A stretch of 64,000 nt of DNA, from the NCBI RefSeq assembly GCF_014926585.1, contig NZ_CP045422.1, positions 2,024,501 to 2,088,500 of the forward strand, in the 5' to 3' direction. Below are positions 36,453 through 46,120 of the stretch, one piece after another; positions within the stretch are counted from its first letter, which is position 1; each line of letters opens with the position of its first letter. The translations under genes and the position numbers were made by a program. The notes under the pieces are model-generated. The model saw nothing but the letters and a program-made list of their open reading frames with translations, searched no databases and was not told where the DNA came from. This DNA comes from Devosia beringensis. GTDB taxonomy: Bacteria; Pseudomonadota; Alphaproteobacteria; Rhizobiales; Devosiaceae.

Positions 36453-38504
36453 GTGATCAACCTCTTCACCGGCAGCATCGCGCGGCGTCTGTACGCGCTG
36501 ATCTTCATTTTCGCCATCGGTTTTGCCAGCGTACTGGCCTATCAACTCTATACGCTGCGCGAGAACCTCGACAACTTCAAGCGCACCGAGCTGCAAAGCG
36601 TGGTGCAGGGCGCGACCAGCATCGCTCAGAACTATTATGACCGCTTCCAGGCCGGCGAGTTCACTGAAGAGCAGGCCAAGACGATGGCGCTCGAGTCGCT
36701 GCGCGGCTTCCGCTACCAGGGCAAAGAATACGTCTTTGTTGACAGCTATGACATGGTCCTGCTGATGCATCCGACCAAGCCGGAAAAGCAGGGCAATGAC
36801 CGCTCGATCGAAGAGGATGGCCGCGGCAAGCTCTTCATCAAGGAGATGATCACCAATGCCAAGGCGAACGGCTCGACCTTCGTCACCTATCTGTTCAAGT
36901 CGCCTGATGGCGGCGAGTTCGACAAGCTCAGCTATGCCCAGGCATTCGAGCCCTGGGGCTGGACCATTGCCTCGGGCGTATTGACCACCCAGGTGGACGC
37001 GATCTTCCTGCAGGCGGCCCAGATCAGCGGCGCCATTGCCTTTGGCGTCACGCTGCTGCTGCTGATCATCGGCGTGATGATCGCGCGTTCGATCTCCAAG
37101 CCCATCGCCAAGCTCAACAGCGACATCGTGCGCATCGCCGCCAGTGATTTCGGCGTGGTGCCGCATGGCATGGATCGCCGCGACGAGATCGGCGACATGG
37201 CCCGCTCGGTGGAAGTGTTCCGCGAACAGGGCCTCAAGGTAAGCCAGATGACCGAGGCCGAGGCCGGCCGCATCATTGCCGAAGAGCAGCAGCGCCGGGT
37301 CATGATGACTCAGTTGCAGGGTGCCTTTGGCGAAGTGGTGGATTCGGCCATTGCCGGCGATTTCGGCAAGCGCGTGCAGGCCGAATTTCCCGATCCTGAA
37401 CTCAACAGCCTCGCCAGCAGCGTCAACAGCCTGGTCAAGACGGTCGAGGATGGCCTCAATGAAACCGGTCGGGTGCTCAAGGCGCTGGCCAATACCGACC
37501 TGACCGAGCGCATGGAAGGCAGCTATCACGGCGCCTTTGCCCATCTGCAGGCCGATACCAATGCCGTGGCCGACCGTCTGACCGATGTGGTTGACCGGCT
37601 CAAGAACACGTCGCAGTCGCTGCGCACGGCCACTGGGGAAATCCTGGCCGGTGCCAATGACCTCAGCGAACGCACCACCAAGCAGGCGGCGACGATCGAG
37701 GAGACCTCGGCGACCATGGAGCAGTTGGCCGCCACCGTGCTGGCCAATGCCGAACGGGCCAAGGATGCCAGCGTCAATGCCGGCGCGGTGACCCAGACCG
37801 CCGAAGAGGGTGGCGCGGTGATGCAGAAGGCCAATGAGGCGATGACGGCGATCGAGGCCAGTTCGGGCAAGATTTCCAACATTATCGGGCTGATCGATGA
37901 CATCGCCTTCCAGACCAACCTGCTGGCCCTCAATGCCTCGGTGGAAGCGGCGCGTGCCGGCGATGCAGGCAAGGGCTTTGCCGTGGTGGCCGTGGAAGTG
38001 CGGCGCCTGGCGCAATCGGCGGCCTCGGCCTCGGCCGACGTCAAGCTGCTGATCGAGCAGAGCGCGAGCGAAGTGGCCGGCGGCACCAAGCTGGTGTCGG
38101 ACGCTGCGGGCAAGCTGACGGCAATCCTCGAAGGCATCCGCGAAAACAGCGTCGTCATGGAGGGCATTGCCCGCGAGAGCCGCGAGCAGGCTTCGGCCAT
38201 CGAAGAGGTCAATGTCGCCGTCCGCCTGATGGACGAAATGACCCAGCATAATGCGGCGCTGGTTGAAGAAACCAATGCGGCGATCGAGCAGACCGAGGGC
38301 CAGGCCAGCGAGCTGGACGAGATCGTGGCGGTGTTCACCACCGCGGGCGGCTCGAGCAGTGCCGTGATGGCCCGCGCTGCGGTGGCCAACCGGCCGGCAG
38401 CAAAGTCTGTGGCCAAGCCGGCCGCCCCGGTGGCGCGCAAGGCGGCTGCGCAATATCTCAGCCAGGGCAATGCCGCGGTCTCGACCGACTGGAACGAATT
38501 CTAG
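36453..38504 (+). CDS. Methyl-accepting chemotaxis protein, tandem MCP4 (sCache_2 sensor)
   Basis: A 683-residue receptor from a GTG at 36453, which has CGGAG at proper distance; an upstream TTG would add 13 residues. TM1 at about 8-30, a periplasmic single Cache_2 domain (RYQGKEYVFVDSYDMVLLMHP, with the family YxxFV and HP landmarks), TM2 at about 190-212, HAMP, linker, and signalling tip near 481. It ends in DWNEF. sCache_2 receptors often sense small organic acids; the ligand here is not known. Confidence 0.93.
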   Translation: MINLFTGSIARRLYALIFIFAIGFASVLAYQLYTLRENLDNFKRTELQSVVQGATSIAQNYYDRFQAGEFTEEQAKTMALESLRGFRYQGKEYVFVDSYDMVLLMHPTKPEKQGNDRSIEEDGRGKLFIKEMITNAKANGSTFVTYLFKSPDGGEFDKLSYAQAFEPWGWTIASGVLTTQVDAIFLQAAQISGAIAFGVTLLLLIIGVMIARSISKPIAKLNSDIVRIAASDFGVVPHGMDRRDEIGDMARSVEVFREQGLKVSQMTEAEAGRIIAEEQQRRVMMTQLQGAFGEVVDSAIAGDFGKRVQAEFPDPELNSLASSVNSLVKTVEDGLNETGRVLKALANTDLTERMEGSYHGAFAHLQADTNAVADRLTDVVDRLKNTSQSLRTATGEILAGANDLSERTTKQAATIEETSATMEQLAATVLANAERAKDASVNAGAVTQTAEEGGAVMQKANEAMTAIEASSGKISNIIGLIDDIAFQTNLLALNASVEAARAGDAGKGFAVVAVEVRRLAQSAASASADVKLLIEQSASEVAGGTKLVSDAAGKLTAILEGIRENSVVMEGIARESREQASAIEEVNVAVRLMDEMTQHNAALVEETNAAIEQTEGQASELDEIVAVFTTAGGSSSAVMARAAVANRPAAKSVAKPAAPVARKAAAQYLSQGNAAVSTDWNEF

Positions 38505-38529
38505 CCAGACCAGCCTGCACAGGTTCACG

Positions 38530-38566
38530 ATGGCGGTCATGGGTAACCATGGCCGCCATTGTCGTT
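38530..38566 (+). terminator. Terminator-like hairpin after MCP4
   Basis: A 13-bp stem with one T-G pair (38530-38542 with 38547-38559) and loop GTAA. The T-run after it is weak (TGTCGTT), so termination may be incomplete. Confidence 0.55.
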
Positions 38567-38658
38567 GGCGAGGGGCGCAGCGCTGCCAGAACGGCGCGCC
38601 CTCCGACGCGCCGCTGACCGCTTATGGTTAATGAAAAAGCAAGGCTCACGGGTGCACA

Positions 38659-38673
38659 GTAAGTGACCGTTAA
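38659..38673 (+). promoter_or_regulatory. CtrA-like box upstream of MCP5
   Basis: GTAA-N7-TTAA, one mismatch from the consensus, 95 bases before the start codon. It has the same variant left half as the box of its paralogue MCP1. Confidence 0.5.
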
Positions 38674-38767
38674 TGAGCGCCGCGAGTAAATTCCTCAACG
38701 GCATATAATTGGCCTAAGTACCTGCGACCGAACTGCCCGGAACCATTGTGGCAGAGAGAGAGCGTCG

Positions 38768-41161
38768 ATGACTCAACTCCGGATTGCCTTCAAACTGCCT
38801 GCCATGGTGGTCGCCATTTCGCTGGTTGCCGGGGCGAGCGTTGGCCTGGCGGCCTATCTGATCAGCAGTGCCATCGTGACGCAGCAGGCCGAACAGCGCC
38901 TCGATGCGGCGGCGGACAATGCCAGCACCGTGCTGTCGGCCTATCTGGCCGAGGTCGCCGCGGACCTGACGCTGTTTGCCGGGCGCGCCGACACCGTCAG
39001 CGCCCTCGACCAGCTGTCGGGCGCGGTAGGCGGGCTGCAGGCCGGCGGCGATGCGACCGAGTTGCTGCAGGGTGCCTATATCACGCAGAACCCGCATCCG
39101 GCCGGTGAGAAACTGCTGCTCGATGCGTCCAGCCTGCTGCCCGATTACGATCGTGTGCATGCGGCAGTGCATCCCGACCTGCGCGGTCTGCTGCTCAATC
39201 GCGGTTATTACGACATCTTCCTGTTCGATGCCGGCCTGAACAATGTCTACACCGTCTACAAGGAGGCGGATTTCGCCACCAATTTTGCAGAGGGCGGCGG
39301 TCCCTGGTCCGACAGCGATCTGGGCGCGGTCGCGCGCGCGGCGCTCGCCAGCCCGGAAGGATCGATCATCCTGTCCGATTTCGTGCCCTATGCGCCCAGT
39401 GCCGGCGCGCCTGCCAGTTTCATGGCCACCCCGATCTATCGCGATGGCGCCATAGACGGGGTCCTGGCCGTGCAGCTGCCGACGCAGCGGATTGACGACG
39501 TGCTGGGGCGGGTCAAGGGCCTTGGCGCAAGCGGCGAGGTCTTCCTGATCGGCGCCGGTGGCATGGTGCACAATGATTCGCCCCTGACCCAGGATGAGGA
39601 TGCCGGCAATCTGGTACTGCAGGGCGCTGTGATCACCACTGCCCTGGACGGCGCCAAGGGGCAGGGCAGTATCGAGCACCATGACGGCGCGCCCTATCGG
39701 GCCGCTGCCGAGCCGATCGACTTTGCCGGGGTGGACTGGGCCGTGGTGGCCATGGAGAGCCAGGCAGCCATCGAGGCGCCGGCGGCCGGATTGCGCAACA
39801 CCATCCTGGCTATCGGTGCGCTGATGCTGGCGATTGCCGCGGGTGTCAGTATTGCCTTTGCCCGCACCGTGACCAGGCCGGTCTCCCGACTGACCGATAC
39901 CATGACCGAAATAGCCCATGACAATTACGCGCTGGCGGTGCCCGGGCTCGAGCGCGCCGATGAGCTGGGCTACATGGCCGAGGCGGTCGAAGTGTTCCGC
40001 AACAATGGCATCAAGATGCGCGACCTGCGGGCCGCCGAGCTGGACATGAGTGAGGAGCGGGCTGGACAGGTCCAGGTCATACAGGCGCTGCAGCGCGATA
40101 TCGGCGTGGTTGTGGCCGCCGCCCTGGACGGCGACTTTTCCCAACGGCTGGCGGCCAATCAGCCCGATGCCGACCTGCGGCAGCTGGCCGAGAACGTCAA
40201 TGCGCTGGTGGCATCGGTCGATGACGGGCTCAAGGCCACCGGCACCGTGCTGGCGGCGTTGGCCCGGGCCGATCTGGGCGAGCGGATGACGGGCAGCTTC
40301 AAGGGCGCCTTCGACCAGCTCAAGAGCGACACCAATGCGGTCGCCGAACGGCTGAGCGACATCATCGGCCAGTTGCGCGACACCTCCGGTGCGCTCAAGA
40401 CGGCGACGGGTGAAATCCTCTCGGGGGCCAATGACCTGAGTGAACGCACGACGCGGCAGGCGGCGACCATCGAGGAAACCTCGGCGGCGATCGAGCAGCT
40501 GAGCCGGCGGGTGATGGAGAATGCCGACGAGGCCGATACCGCCAGCCAGCAGGCGCATGCGGTTTCGGGCGATGCGGAAACCAGCGGCGCGGTGATGGGG
40601 CAGGCCACCGAGGCGATGAACCGGATCACCCATTCCTCGGCCAAGATTTCCAACATTATCGGGCTGATCGACGACATCGCCTTCCAGACTAATCTCTTGG
40701 CGCTGAACGCGTCGGTCGAAGCGGCGCGGGCCGGCGATGCCGGCAAGGGCTTTGCCGTGGTCGCGGTGGAAGTGCGCCGGCTGGCGCAGTCGGCCGCCAG
40801 CGCCTCGGCGGAGGTCAAGGTGCTCATTGAACAGAGTGCCATCGAGGTGGCGGGCGGGTCGCGGCTGGTTGGGGATGCGGCCCAGCGGCTGGTGGGCGTG
40901 CAGCAGGCTATCAAGGCCAATGCGGGGATGCTGGAGGGGATTGCCCGGGCCAGCCGCGCACAGGCGCAGGCGATCGACGAGGTGACGGTGGCGGTGCGGC
41001 AGATGGACGAGATGACCCAGCACAATGCCGCGCTGGTGGAAGAGACCAATGCGGCGATCGAACAGACGGAAGCCCAGGCCAGCGAACTCGACCGGGTCAT
41101 CGGGGTCTTTACCCTGGGTGATGGCGGACGAGCGCTGCAGCGGCTGAAGCGGGCCAGCTGA
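38768..41161 (+). CDS. Methyl-accepting chemotaxis protein, tandem MCP5 (dCache-like sensor, no tether)
   Basis: A 797-residue receptor. TM1 at about 12-35, a periplasmic dCache-like sensor of about 305 residues related to that of MCP1, TM2 near 343-366, HAMP, a diverged linker, and the signalling tip near 634. Unlike the other five tandem MCPs it ends RLKRAS, with no aromatic pentapeptide, about 25 residues after the conserved adaptation helix. If the pentapeptide recruits CheR or CheB, this receptor must rely on its neighbours for adaptation. Confidence 0.92.
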   Translation: MTQLRIAFKLPAMVVAISLVAGASVGLAAYLISSAIVTQQAEQRLDAAADNASTVLSAYLAEVAADLTLFAGRADTVSALDQLSGAVGGLQAGGDATELLQGAYITQNPHPAGEKLLLDASSLLPDYDRVHAAVHPDLRGLLLNRGYYDIFLFDAGLNNVYTVYKEADFATNFAEGGGPWSDSDLGAVARAALASPEGSIILSDFVPYAPSAGAPASFMATPIYRDGAIDGVLAVQLPTQRIDDVLGRVKGLGASGEVFLIGAGGMVHNDSPLTQDEDAGNLVLQGAVITTALDGAKGQGSIEHHDGAPYRAAAEPIDFAGVDWAVVAMESQAAIEAPAAGLRNTILAIGALMLAIAAGVSIAFARTVTRPVSRLTDTMTEIAHDNYALAVPGLERADELGYMAEAVEVFRNNGIKMRDLRAAELDMSEERAGQVQVIQALQRDIGVVVAAALDGDFSQRLAANQPDADLRQLAENVNALVASVDDGLKATGTVLAALARADLGERMTGSFKGAFDQLKSDTNAVAERLSDIIGQLRDTSGALKTATGEILSGANDLSERTTRQAATIEETSAAIEQLSRRVMENADEADTASQQAHAVSGDAETSGAVMGQATEAMNRITHSSAKISNIIGLIDDIAFQTNLLALNASVEAARAGDAGKGFAVVAVEVRRLAQSAASASAEVKVLIEQSAIEVAGGSRLVGDAAQRLVGVQQAIKANAGMLEGIARASRAQAQAIDEVTVAVRQMDEMTQHNAALVEETNAAIEQTEAQASELDRVIGVFTLGDGGRALQRLKRAS

Positions 41162-41198
41162 GGCCTGCCGCGCGGTCACTCTCTTCCAGTCAAACAAG

Positions 41199-41221
41199 AG
41201 GCACCTTCGGGTGCCTTTTTC
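41199..41221 (+). terminator. Terminator after MCP5
   Basis: A 7-bp stem AGGCACC / GGTGCCT with a TTCG tetraloop, followed by a run of T. Confidence 0.9.
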
Positions 41222-41299
41222 TTGTCTTGCGGTGGGCGGGGTACCCGCCTCAACGCCGTTCCCGGCGCGCACATATTAATAAGTTCCGCGGAGAAATAT

Positions 41300-41314
41300 T
41301 TAATGCTCTGTTAA
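41300..41314 (+). promoter_or_regulatory. CtrA box upstream of MCP6
   Basis: TTAA-N7-TTAA, an exact match to the CtrA consensus spacing, 94 bases before the start codon. It is the best box in the cluster. Confidence 0.6.
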
Positions 41315-41407
41315 GTACGGAAAGGTACGCTTGGACAGCATTGATCAAGATCAATTCAGGGCGATTACACCCGGTCTAGTCAGTTGCCGATAATTCACGG
41401 GGTCACC

Positions 41408-43045
41408 ATGGCAAATAAAATTGAACTGCAGGATAGACTTGACTTCATCGGCCTCGATGACGCGGCCCGCAATCGACTGTCCGGTGTCCAAGGCGCCGTC
41501 GACAAGCACCTGTCCAATGCGCTGGACAAGTTCTACGCCAAGATTCGCACTGTCCCCGCGGTAACGAAATTCTTTGACGGCAAACCCCAGATGGACCGGG
41601 CGCAGTCCAAGCAGATCGGCCACTGGAAGGCCATTGCCGCCGGGCAGTTCGATGACGCCTATTTCGAAGCCAGCAGCAAGGTGGGCCTGCGCCACGCCCA
41701 GATCGGCCTCGAGCCGCGCTGGCATATCGGGGGCTATGGTGTGATCGTGGAGACCCTGGTGCAGGGTCTGGTGCATGACATGATGGAAGCGGCGCTGCAG
41801 CCGGGGCGGGGCCATTTCGGGAAGAAGGTTCCGGCCTCGCCGGAATCGGTGCTGGCGGCGGCCGACAAGATGGGCGCGGTGCTGACCGACGTACTCAAAT
41901 CCATGCTGCTCGATATCGATATCGGGGTATCGGCCTATTTCGAAAAGCTGACAGTGGAAGCCAAGGCCGCCGATGATGCGTCCAAGGCCAAGGTCAGCCG
42001 CGCGGTCGAGCTGACGGGCCTGGTGCTGCAGGATCTGGCACAGGGCGACCTGACCAGCCGCATTACCGAGACCTTCGACGCCGATTTTGACCAGATCAAG
42101 AACGATACCAATGCGGTGGCCGATCGGCTGACCACCATTGTGGGCCAGCTGCGGCAGACGTCGCGCTCGCTTCGCACGGCAACGGGGGAAATCCTGGCCG
42201 GCGCCAATGACCTGGCCGACCGGACGACGCGGCAGGCGGCCACCATCGAAGAGACGACGGCCGCGGTCGAGCAGCTCTCCGCCACCGTGATCGAGAACGC
42301 CAATATGGCGGGTGTGGCCAGCGACAAGGCCCAGTCGGTATCGCGCAATGCGACCACGGGCGGGACGGTGATGAACGAGGCCAATGAGGCCATGAGTGCC
42401 ATCGAGGCGTCGTCCTCGAAGATCTCCAACATTATCGGCCTGATCGACGATATCGCCTTCCAGACCAATCTGCTGGCGCTCAATGCTTCGGTGGAAGCAG
42501 CCCGCGCCGGCGATGCCGGCAAGGGCTTTGCCGTGGTGGCCGTGGAAGTGCGCCGCCTGGCGCAATCGGCTGCCAATGCCTCCTCGGACGTCAAGCAACT
42601 GATCGAGGCCAGTGCGGTGGAAGTGCGCAATGGCACGCAACTGGTGGGCAAGGCGGCCGAAACGCTGCTCGAAATCCTGGGCGGGGCACAGGAAAGCGCC
42701 TCGCTGATTGATGCCATTGCCCGGGCCAACCGGCAGCAGTCCGACGCGCTGGGGGAAATTGCCGTTGCGGTGCGACAGATGGACGAGATGACCCAGCACA
42801 ATGCCGCGCTGGTGGAAGAGACCAATGCGGCCATCGAGCAGACCGAAGGCCAGGCGGGCCAGCTCGACGATATCGTTGATATCTTCAAGCTGGCGGATGG
42901 GGGCATGCATGCCGCCAGCCGCGCACCCGTCCGGGCCGCCAGCAAGCCGGCCAGCCGATCCGGTGGCAAGCCCGCCGGCAAGCCGGCGGTCGCGCTCAAG
43001 CCGACCAGCAATCTGGCCCCATCCCCCGACTGGAACGAGTTCTAG
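41408..43045 (+). CDS. Globin-coupled chemoreceptor (HemAT-like), tandem MCP6
   Basis: A 545-residue soluble receptor without membrane spans. Residues 1-165 form a sensor globin: the GLRHAQIGLEPRWHIGGY motif places His96 as the expected haem ligand. A linker follows, then the same signalling module as the other tandem MCPs, with tip near 348, and the C-terminus PDWNEF. HemAT-type proteins sense O2 and drive aerotaxis. The start at 41408 removes eight poorly supported residues. No terminator separates it from mgsA. Confidence 0.92.
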   Translation: MANKIELQDRLDFIGLDDAARNRLSGVQGAVDKHLSNALDKFYAKIRTVPAVTKFFDGKPQMDRAQSKQIGHWKAIAAGQFDDAYFEASSKVGLRHAQIGLEPRWHIGGYGVIVETLVQGLVHDMMEAALQPGRGHFGKKVPASPESVLAAADKMGAVLTDVLKSMLLDIDIGVSAYFEKLTVEAKAADDASKAKVSRAVELTGLVLQDLAQGDLTSRITETFDADFDQIKNDTNAVADRLTTIVGQLRQTSRSLRTATGEILAGANDLADRTTRQAATIEETTAAVEQLSATVIENANMAGVASDKAQSVSRNATTGGTVMNEANEAMSAIEASSSKISNIIGLIDDIAFQTNLLALNASVEAARAGDAGKGFAVVAVEVRRLAQSAANASSDVKQLIEASAVEVRNGTQLVGKAAETLLEILGGAQESASLIDAIARANRQQSDALGEIAVAVRQMDEMTQHNAALVEETNAAIEQTEGQAGQLDDIVDIFKLADGGMHAASRAPVRAASKPASRSGGKPAGKPAVALKPTSNLAPSPDWNEF

Positions 43046-43141
43046 CACCGGCGACGACTTGCAGCAGGCAGTGGCCGCGACCCGGCCATTGCCCTGCCGC
43101 CGTGAAGCTGGTTGAACTGCGATACCTGCAGGGAGACCGAC

Positions 43142-43504
43142 ATGGCACGCATTGGCCTGGTGGCACACGACGACAAGAAGGACGAGCTGTGCCAATGGGC
43201 GCTGCGGCACAAGCACAAGCTGAGCGAGCATGAACTCTGGGGCACCGGTACCACCGGCAGTCGCATCATTGCTGCCACCGGCATGCCGGTGACGCTGCTC
43301 AAGAGCGGACCGCTGGGCGGCGACCAGCAGTTGGGCGCGATGATTGCCGAGGGGCGGCTGGACGTGCTGATCTTTTTCATCGATCCGCTATCGGCCCAGC
43401 CGCATGATGTCGACGTCAAGGCGCTGACAAGGCTGGCCACGCTTTATGACGTGATGTGCGCCAATAACGAGGCCACCGCCAATGCCGTGCTCGCCTATCT
43501 GTGA
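43142..43504 (+). CDS. mgsA: Methylglyoxal synthase
   Basis: A 120-residue protein with the family landmarks: LVAHDDKKDEL at the N-terminus, WGTGTTGSRI, the phosphate-binding SGPLGGDQQLGA with the catalytic region, and IFFIDPLSAQPHDVDVKAL. It converts dihydroxyacetone phosphate to methylglyoxal and phosphate, a bypass used when triose phosphates build up. It is shorter than the E. coli enzyme (about 150) mainly at the two ends. GGAG precedes ATG 43142. It lies 96 bases after the globin receptor without an obvious terminator. Confidence 0.92.
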   Translation: MARIGLVAHDDKKDELCQWALRHKHKLSEHELWGTGTTGSRIIAATGMPVTLLKSGPLGGDQQLGAMIAEGRLDVLIFFIDPLSAQPHDVDVKALTRLATLYDVMCANNEATANAVLAYL

Positions 43505-43625
43505 GCAGAAGTCCCGGCTTTGCGGCGACGCCCGGTTGACCCTGTGCCCGCCATATGAGCAGATGCCGCAAAATCGCCTGGATTGAACCGGGCGCCCTTG
43601 GCTTCAGGAATCGGGACGGATTTGG

Positions 43626-44408
43626 GTGTCCTCTGACTTGGTTATCGACGTTCGCAACGTCAGCAAACGCTTTGGCGGCCTGACCGCCGTCAACAATTGC
43701 TCGCTCTCGGTGCGGCGCGGCTCCGTCACGGGGCTGATCGGCCCCAATGGCGCTGGCAAGTCGACGCTGTTCAACATGGTGGCCGGCAATATCGTGCCCG
43801 ATAGCGGCGCGGTGATCTTTGACGGCAAGGATGTGACCGGCCTTGAGCCGCACGAACTGTTCCGCACCGGCATGCTGCGCACCTTCCAGATCGCGCATGA
43901 ATTCTCCCAGATGACGGCGCTGGAAAACCTGATGGTGGTGCCGGGCGACCAGCCGGGCGAAAATCTGGGCAATGTCTGGTTCCGGCCGGGCCTGGTCAAA
44001 TCGCGCGAAACCGCTGTGCGCAAGAAGGCGCTCGACGTCATCGATTTCCTCAAGCTGGGCCATGTGCGCAACGAGCTGGCGGGTAACCTCTCGGGTGGGC
44101 AGAAGAAGCTGCTCGAGCTGGGCCGTACCATGATGGTGGATGCCAAGGTGGTGCTGCTCGACGAGGTAGCGGCCGGCGTCAACCGTACCCTGCTCAACGA
44201 CCTCGCGGCCAATATCGAACGCATGAATAGCGAACTGGGCTATACGTTCTTTGTCATCGAGCACGACATGGACCTGATCGGTCGGCTATGCGACCCGGTC
44301 ATCGTCATGGCGCAGGGCGAAAAGATCGCCGAGGGGCCGATGGCAGAAATCCGCGCCAATCCGGCGATCGTCGAGGCCTATTTCGGCACCCCAGTCGAGG
44401 TAGCGTAA
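43626..44408 (+). CDS. livG: Branched-chain amino acid type ABC transporter, ATPase LivG
   Basis: A 260-residue ATPase starting at GTG. Walker A is GPNGAGKST, the signature is LSGGQKKLLELGR and Walker B is VVLLDEVAAGVN, in which the usual Pro after Glu is replaced by Val, as seen in part of this family. The H-loop is VIEHDMDL. It is the first gene of the four-gene set livGFHM and abuts livF (TAATG overlap). The substrate may be branched-chain amino acids, another amino acid or an amide; family and context cannot separate these. Confidence 0.9.
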   Translation: MSSDLVIDVRNVSKRFGGLTAVNNCSLSVRRGSVTGLIGPNGAGKSTLFNMVAGNIVPDSGAVIFDGKDVTGLEPHELFRTGMLRTFQIAHEFSQMTALENLMVVPGDQPGENLGNVWFRPGLVKSRETAVRKKALDVIDFLKLGHVRNELAGNLSGGQKKLLELGRTMMVDAKVVLLDEVAAGVNRTLLNDLAANIERMNSELGYTFFVIEHDMDLIGRLCDPVIVMAQGEKIAEGPMAEIRANPAIVEAYFGTPVEVA

Positions 44409-45112
44409 TGGCCCTGATCGAACTCAAGCACGTTGTCGCCGGCTATGGCGGCGCGCCGATCCTCAATGGCGTCGACATGGCCATCGAACAGTCCGATATC
44501 GGGGTCATCGTCGGCCCCAATGGCGCGGGCAAGTCGACCACGCTCAAGGCGATTTTCGGCCTGCTCAAGGTCACCGGTGGCACGATCGAGTTTGATGGCG
44601 AAGATGTCGCCAATTCGCTGCCCGACAAGCTGGTGCCCAAGGGGCTGAGCTTTGTGCCGCAGGAAAAGAACGTCTTCACCTCGATGAGCGTCGAGGAGAA
44701 CCTGGAAATGGGTGCTTTCACCCGGCGCGATGATTTCAAACCCACCATGGACTGGGTCTATGCCATGTTCCCGGTGCTGGCGGAAAAGCGCCGCCAGCCG
44801 GCCGGCGAACTGTCGGGTGGCCAGCGGCAGATGGTGGCCATGGGCCGGGCGCTGATGAGCAAGCCGCGCCTGCTGATGCTTGACGAACCCTCGGCCGGGC
44901 TGTCGCCGCGCTATGTCATCGAGATCTTCGAGACCATCGTGCGCGTCAACAAGGAAGGCGTGGGCATCCTGATGGTCGAGCAGAATGCGCGCCAGGCGCT
45001 GGCCTTTGCCAGCAAGGGCTTCGTGCTGGCGCAGGGACAGAACCGTTTCACCGGCACGGGCGCCGAGCTCATCGCCGATCCCGATGTCGCCAAAAGTTTC
45101 CTCGGGGGCTGA
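44408..45112 (+). CDS. livF: Branched-chain amino acid type ABC transporter, ATPase LivF
   Basis: A 234-residue ATPase with Walker A GPNGAGKST, signature LSGGQRQMVAMGRAL, Walker B LLMLDEPSAGLS and H-loop MVEQNARQAL. The VEQN in place of a His-containing H-loop is typical of LivF. The start overlaps the livG stop by one base (TAATG). With LivG it forms the nucleotide-binding heterodimer. Confidence 0.92.
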   Translation: MALIELKHVVAGYGGAPILNGVDMAIEQSDIGVIVGPNGAGKSTTLKAIFGLLKVTGGTIEFDGEDVANSLPDKLVPKGLSFVPQEKNVFTSMSVEENLEMGAFTRRDDFKPTMDWVYAMFPVLAEKRRQPAGELSGGQRQMVAMGRALMSKPRLLMLDEPSAGLSPRYVIEIFETIVRVNKEGVGILMVEQNARQALAFASKGFVLAQGQNRFTGTGAELIADPDVAKSFLGG

Positions 45113-45115
45113 GCC

Positions 45116-46120
45116 GTGACCGAATTCATCTTCTTCATCAACCAGGTGGTGATTTCCGGCGCGGTGCTGGGCTGCATCTATGCGCTGGGCGCGGTCGGGA
45201 TCACGCTGATCTTCGGCATCCTGCGCTTTGCCCATTTCGCCCATTCCGAACTGATGACATCGGGCGCGTTCTTCGCCTTCCTGCTGGCGGCGCTGTTCGC
45301 CAGCTGGGGCATTGTCACCCCGATCCCGATGGGCTTTGTGGTGCTGCCGCTGGCCATGGTGCTGTCGGCCGTGTTCGCGCTGGGTGTCGACAAGGGCTTT
45401 TACGCGCCGCTGCGCCAGCGCGGCGCCAAGCCGGTGATCCTGCTGATCGCCTCGATCGGCGTGACGCTGATGATCCAGGGGCTGATCCGGCTGTTCTTCG
45501 GCGCGGGCAGCTATTCGTTCTTCGAGAACGAGACCAAGGACGTGTTCCGTGTGGATACCAGCTTTCTCGGCTCGACCCGGCCGCTGGTGATCACCGAGCC
45601 GCAGCTGCTGATGATCATTGTCACCGTCATCTCGGTACTGGCGCTGCACTTCTTCCTGACGCGCTCGCGGCTGGGCAAGGCGATGCGCGCCATGGCCGAC
45701 AATGCCGATCTGGCGCAGGTCTCGGGCATCAATACGGCACTGGTGGTGCGGGTGACCTGGATCGTCGCCGGGGCGCTGGCCTGCATGGCCGGCACCATGC
45801 TGGCATTGGACGTGACGCTCAAGCCTGACCTGGCCTTCAACATCATCATCCCGATCTTTGCTGCCGCCATCGTTGGTGGCCTGGGCCAGGCCTATGGCGC
45901 CATTGCCGGGGGGCTGCTGATCGGCTTTGCCGAATCGCTGGCCGTGTTCAACTGGACCATGGTGCTGCGCCCGCTCAATGGCGTGCTGCCCGAGGCGCTG
46001 CAACTGCCGGCGACGCTGGCGCTGGTGCCTACCGAATACAAGCTGACCGTGGCCTTCGTCATCCTCGTCGTGGTGCTGCTGGTACGGCCCACCGGCATCT
46101 TCAAGGGAGCCTCGTCATGA
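45116..46120 (+). CDS. livH: Branched-chain amino acid type ABC transporter, permease LivH
   Basis: A 334-residue permease with about eight spans, GTG start three bases after livF. The family stretch GCIYALGAVGITLIFGILRFAHFAHSELMTSGAFFAF and the coupling helix region RSRLGKAMRAMADNADLAQVSGIN are present. It overlaps livM by four bases. Confidence 0.92.
   Translation: MTEFIFFINQVVISGAVLGCIYALGAVGITLIFGILRFAHFAHSELMTSGAFFAFLLAALFASWGIVTPIPMGFVVLPLAMVLSAVFALGVDKGFYAPLRQRGAKPVILLIASIGVTLMIQGLIRLFFGAGSYSFFENETKDVFRVDTSFLGSTRPLVITEPQLLMIIVTVISVLALHFFLTRSRLGKAMRAMADNADLAQVSGINTALVVRVTWIVAGALACMAGTMLALDVTLKPDLAFNIIIPIFAAAIVGGLGQAYGAIAGGLLIGFAESLAVFNWTMVLRPLNGVLPEALQLPATLALVPTEYKLTVAFVILVVVLLVRPTGIFKGASS

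Noticed and set aside
29170..43045. The tandem MCP genes as an assembly artefact
   Set aside because: The sensors differ clearly, each intergenic region is distinct with its own terminator, and no stretch longer than the conserved hairpin is repeated exactly.
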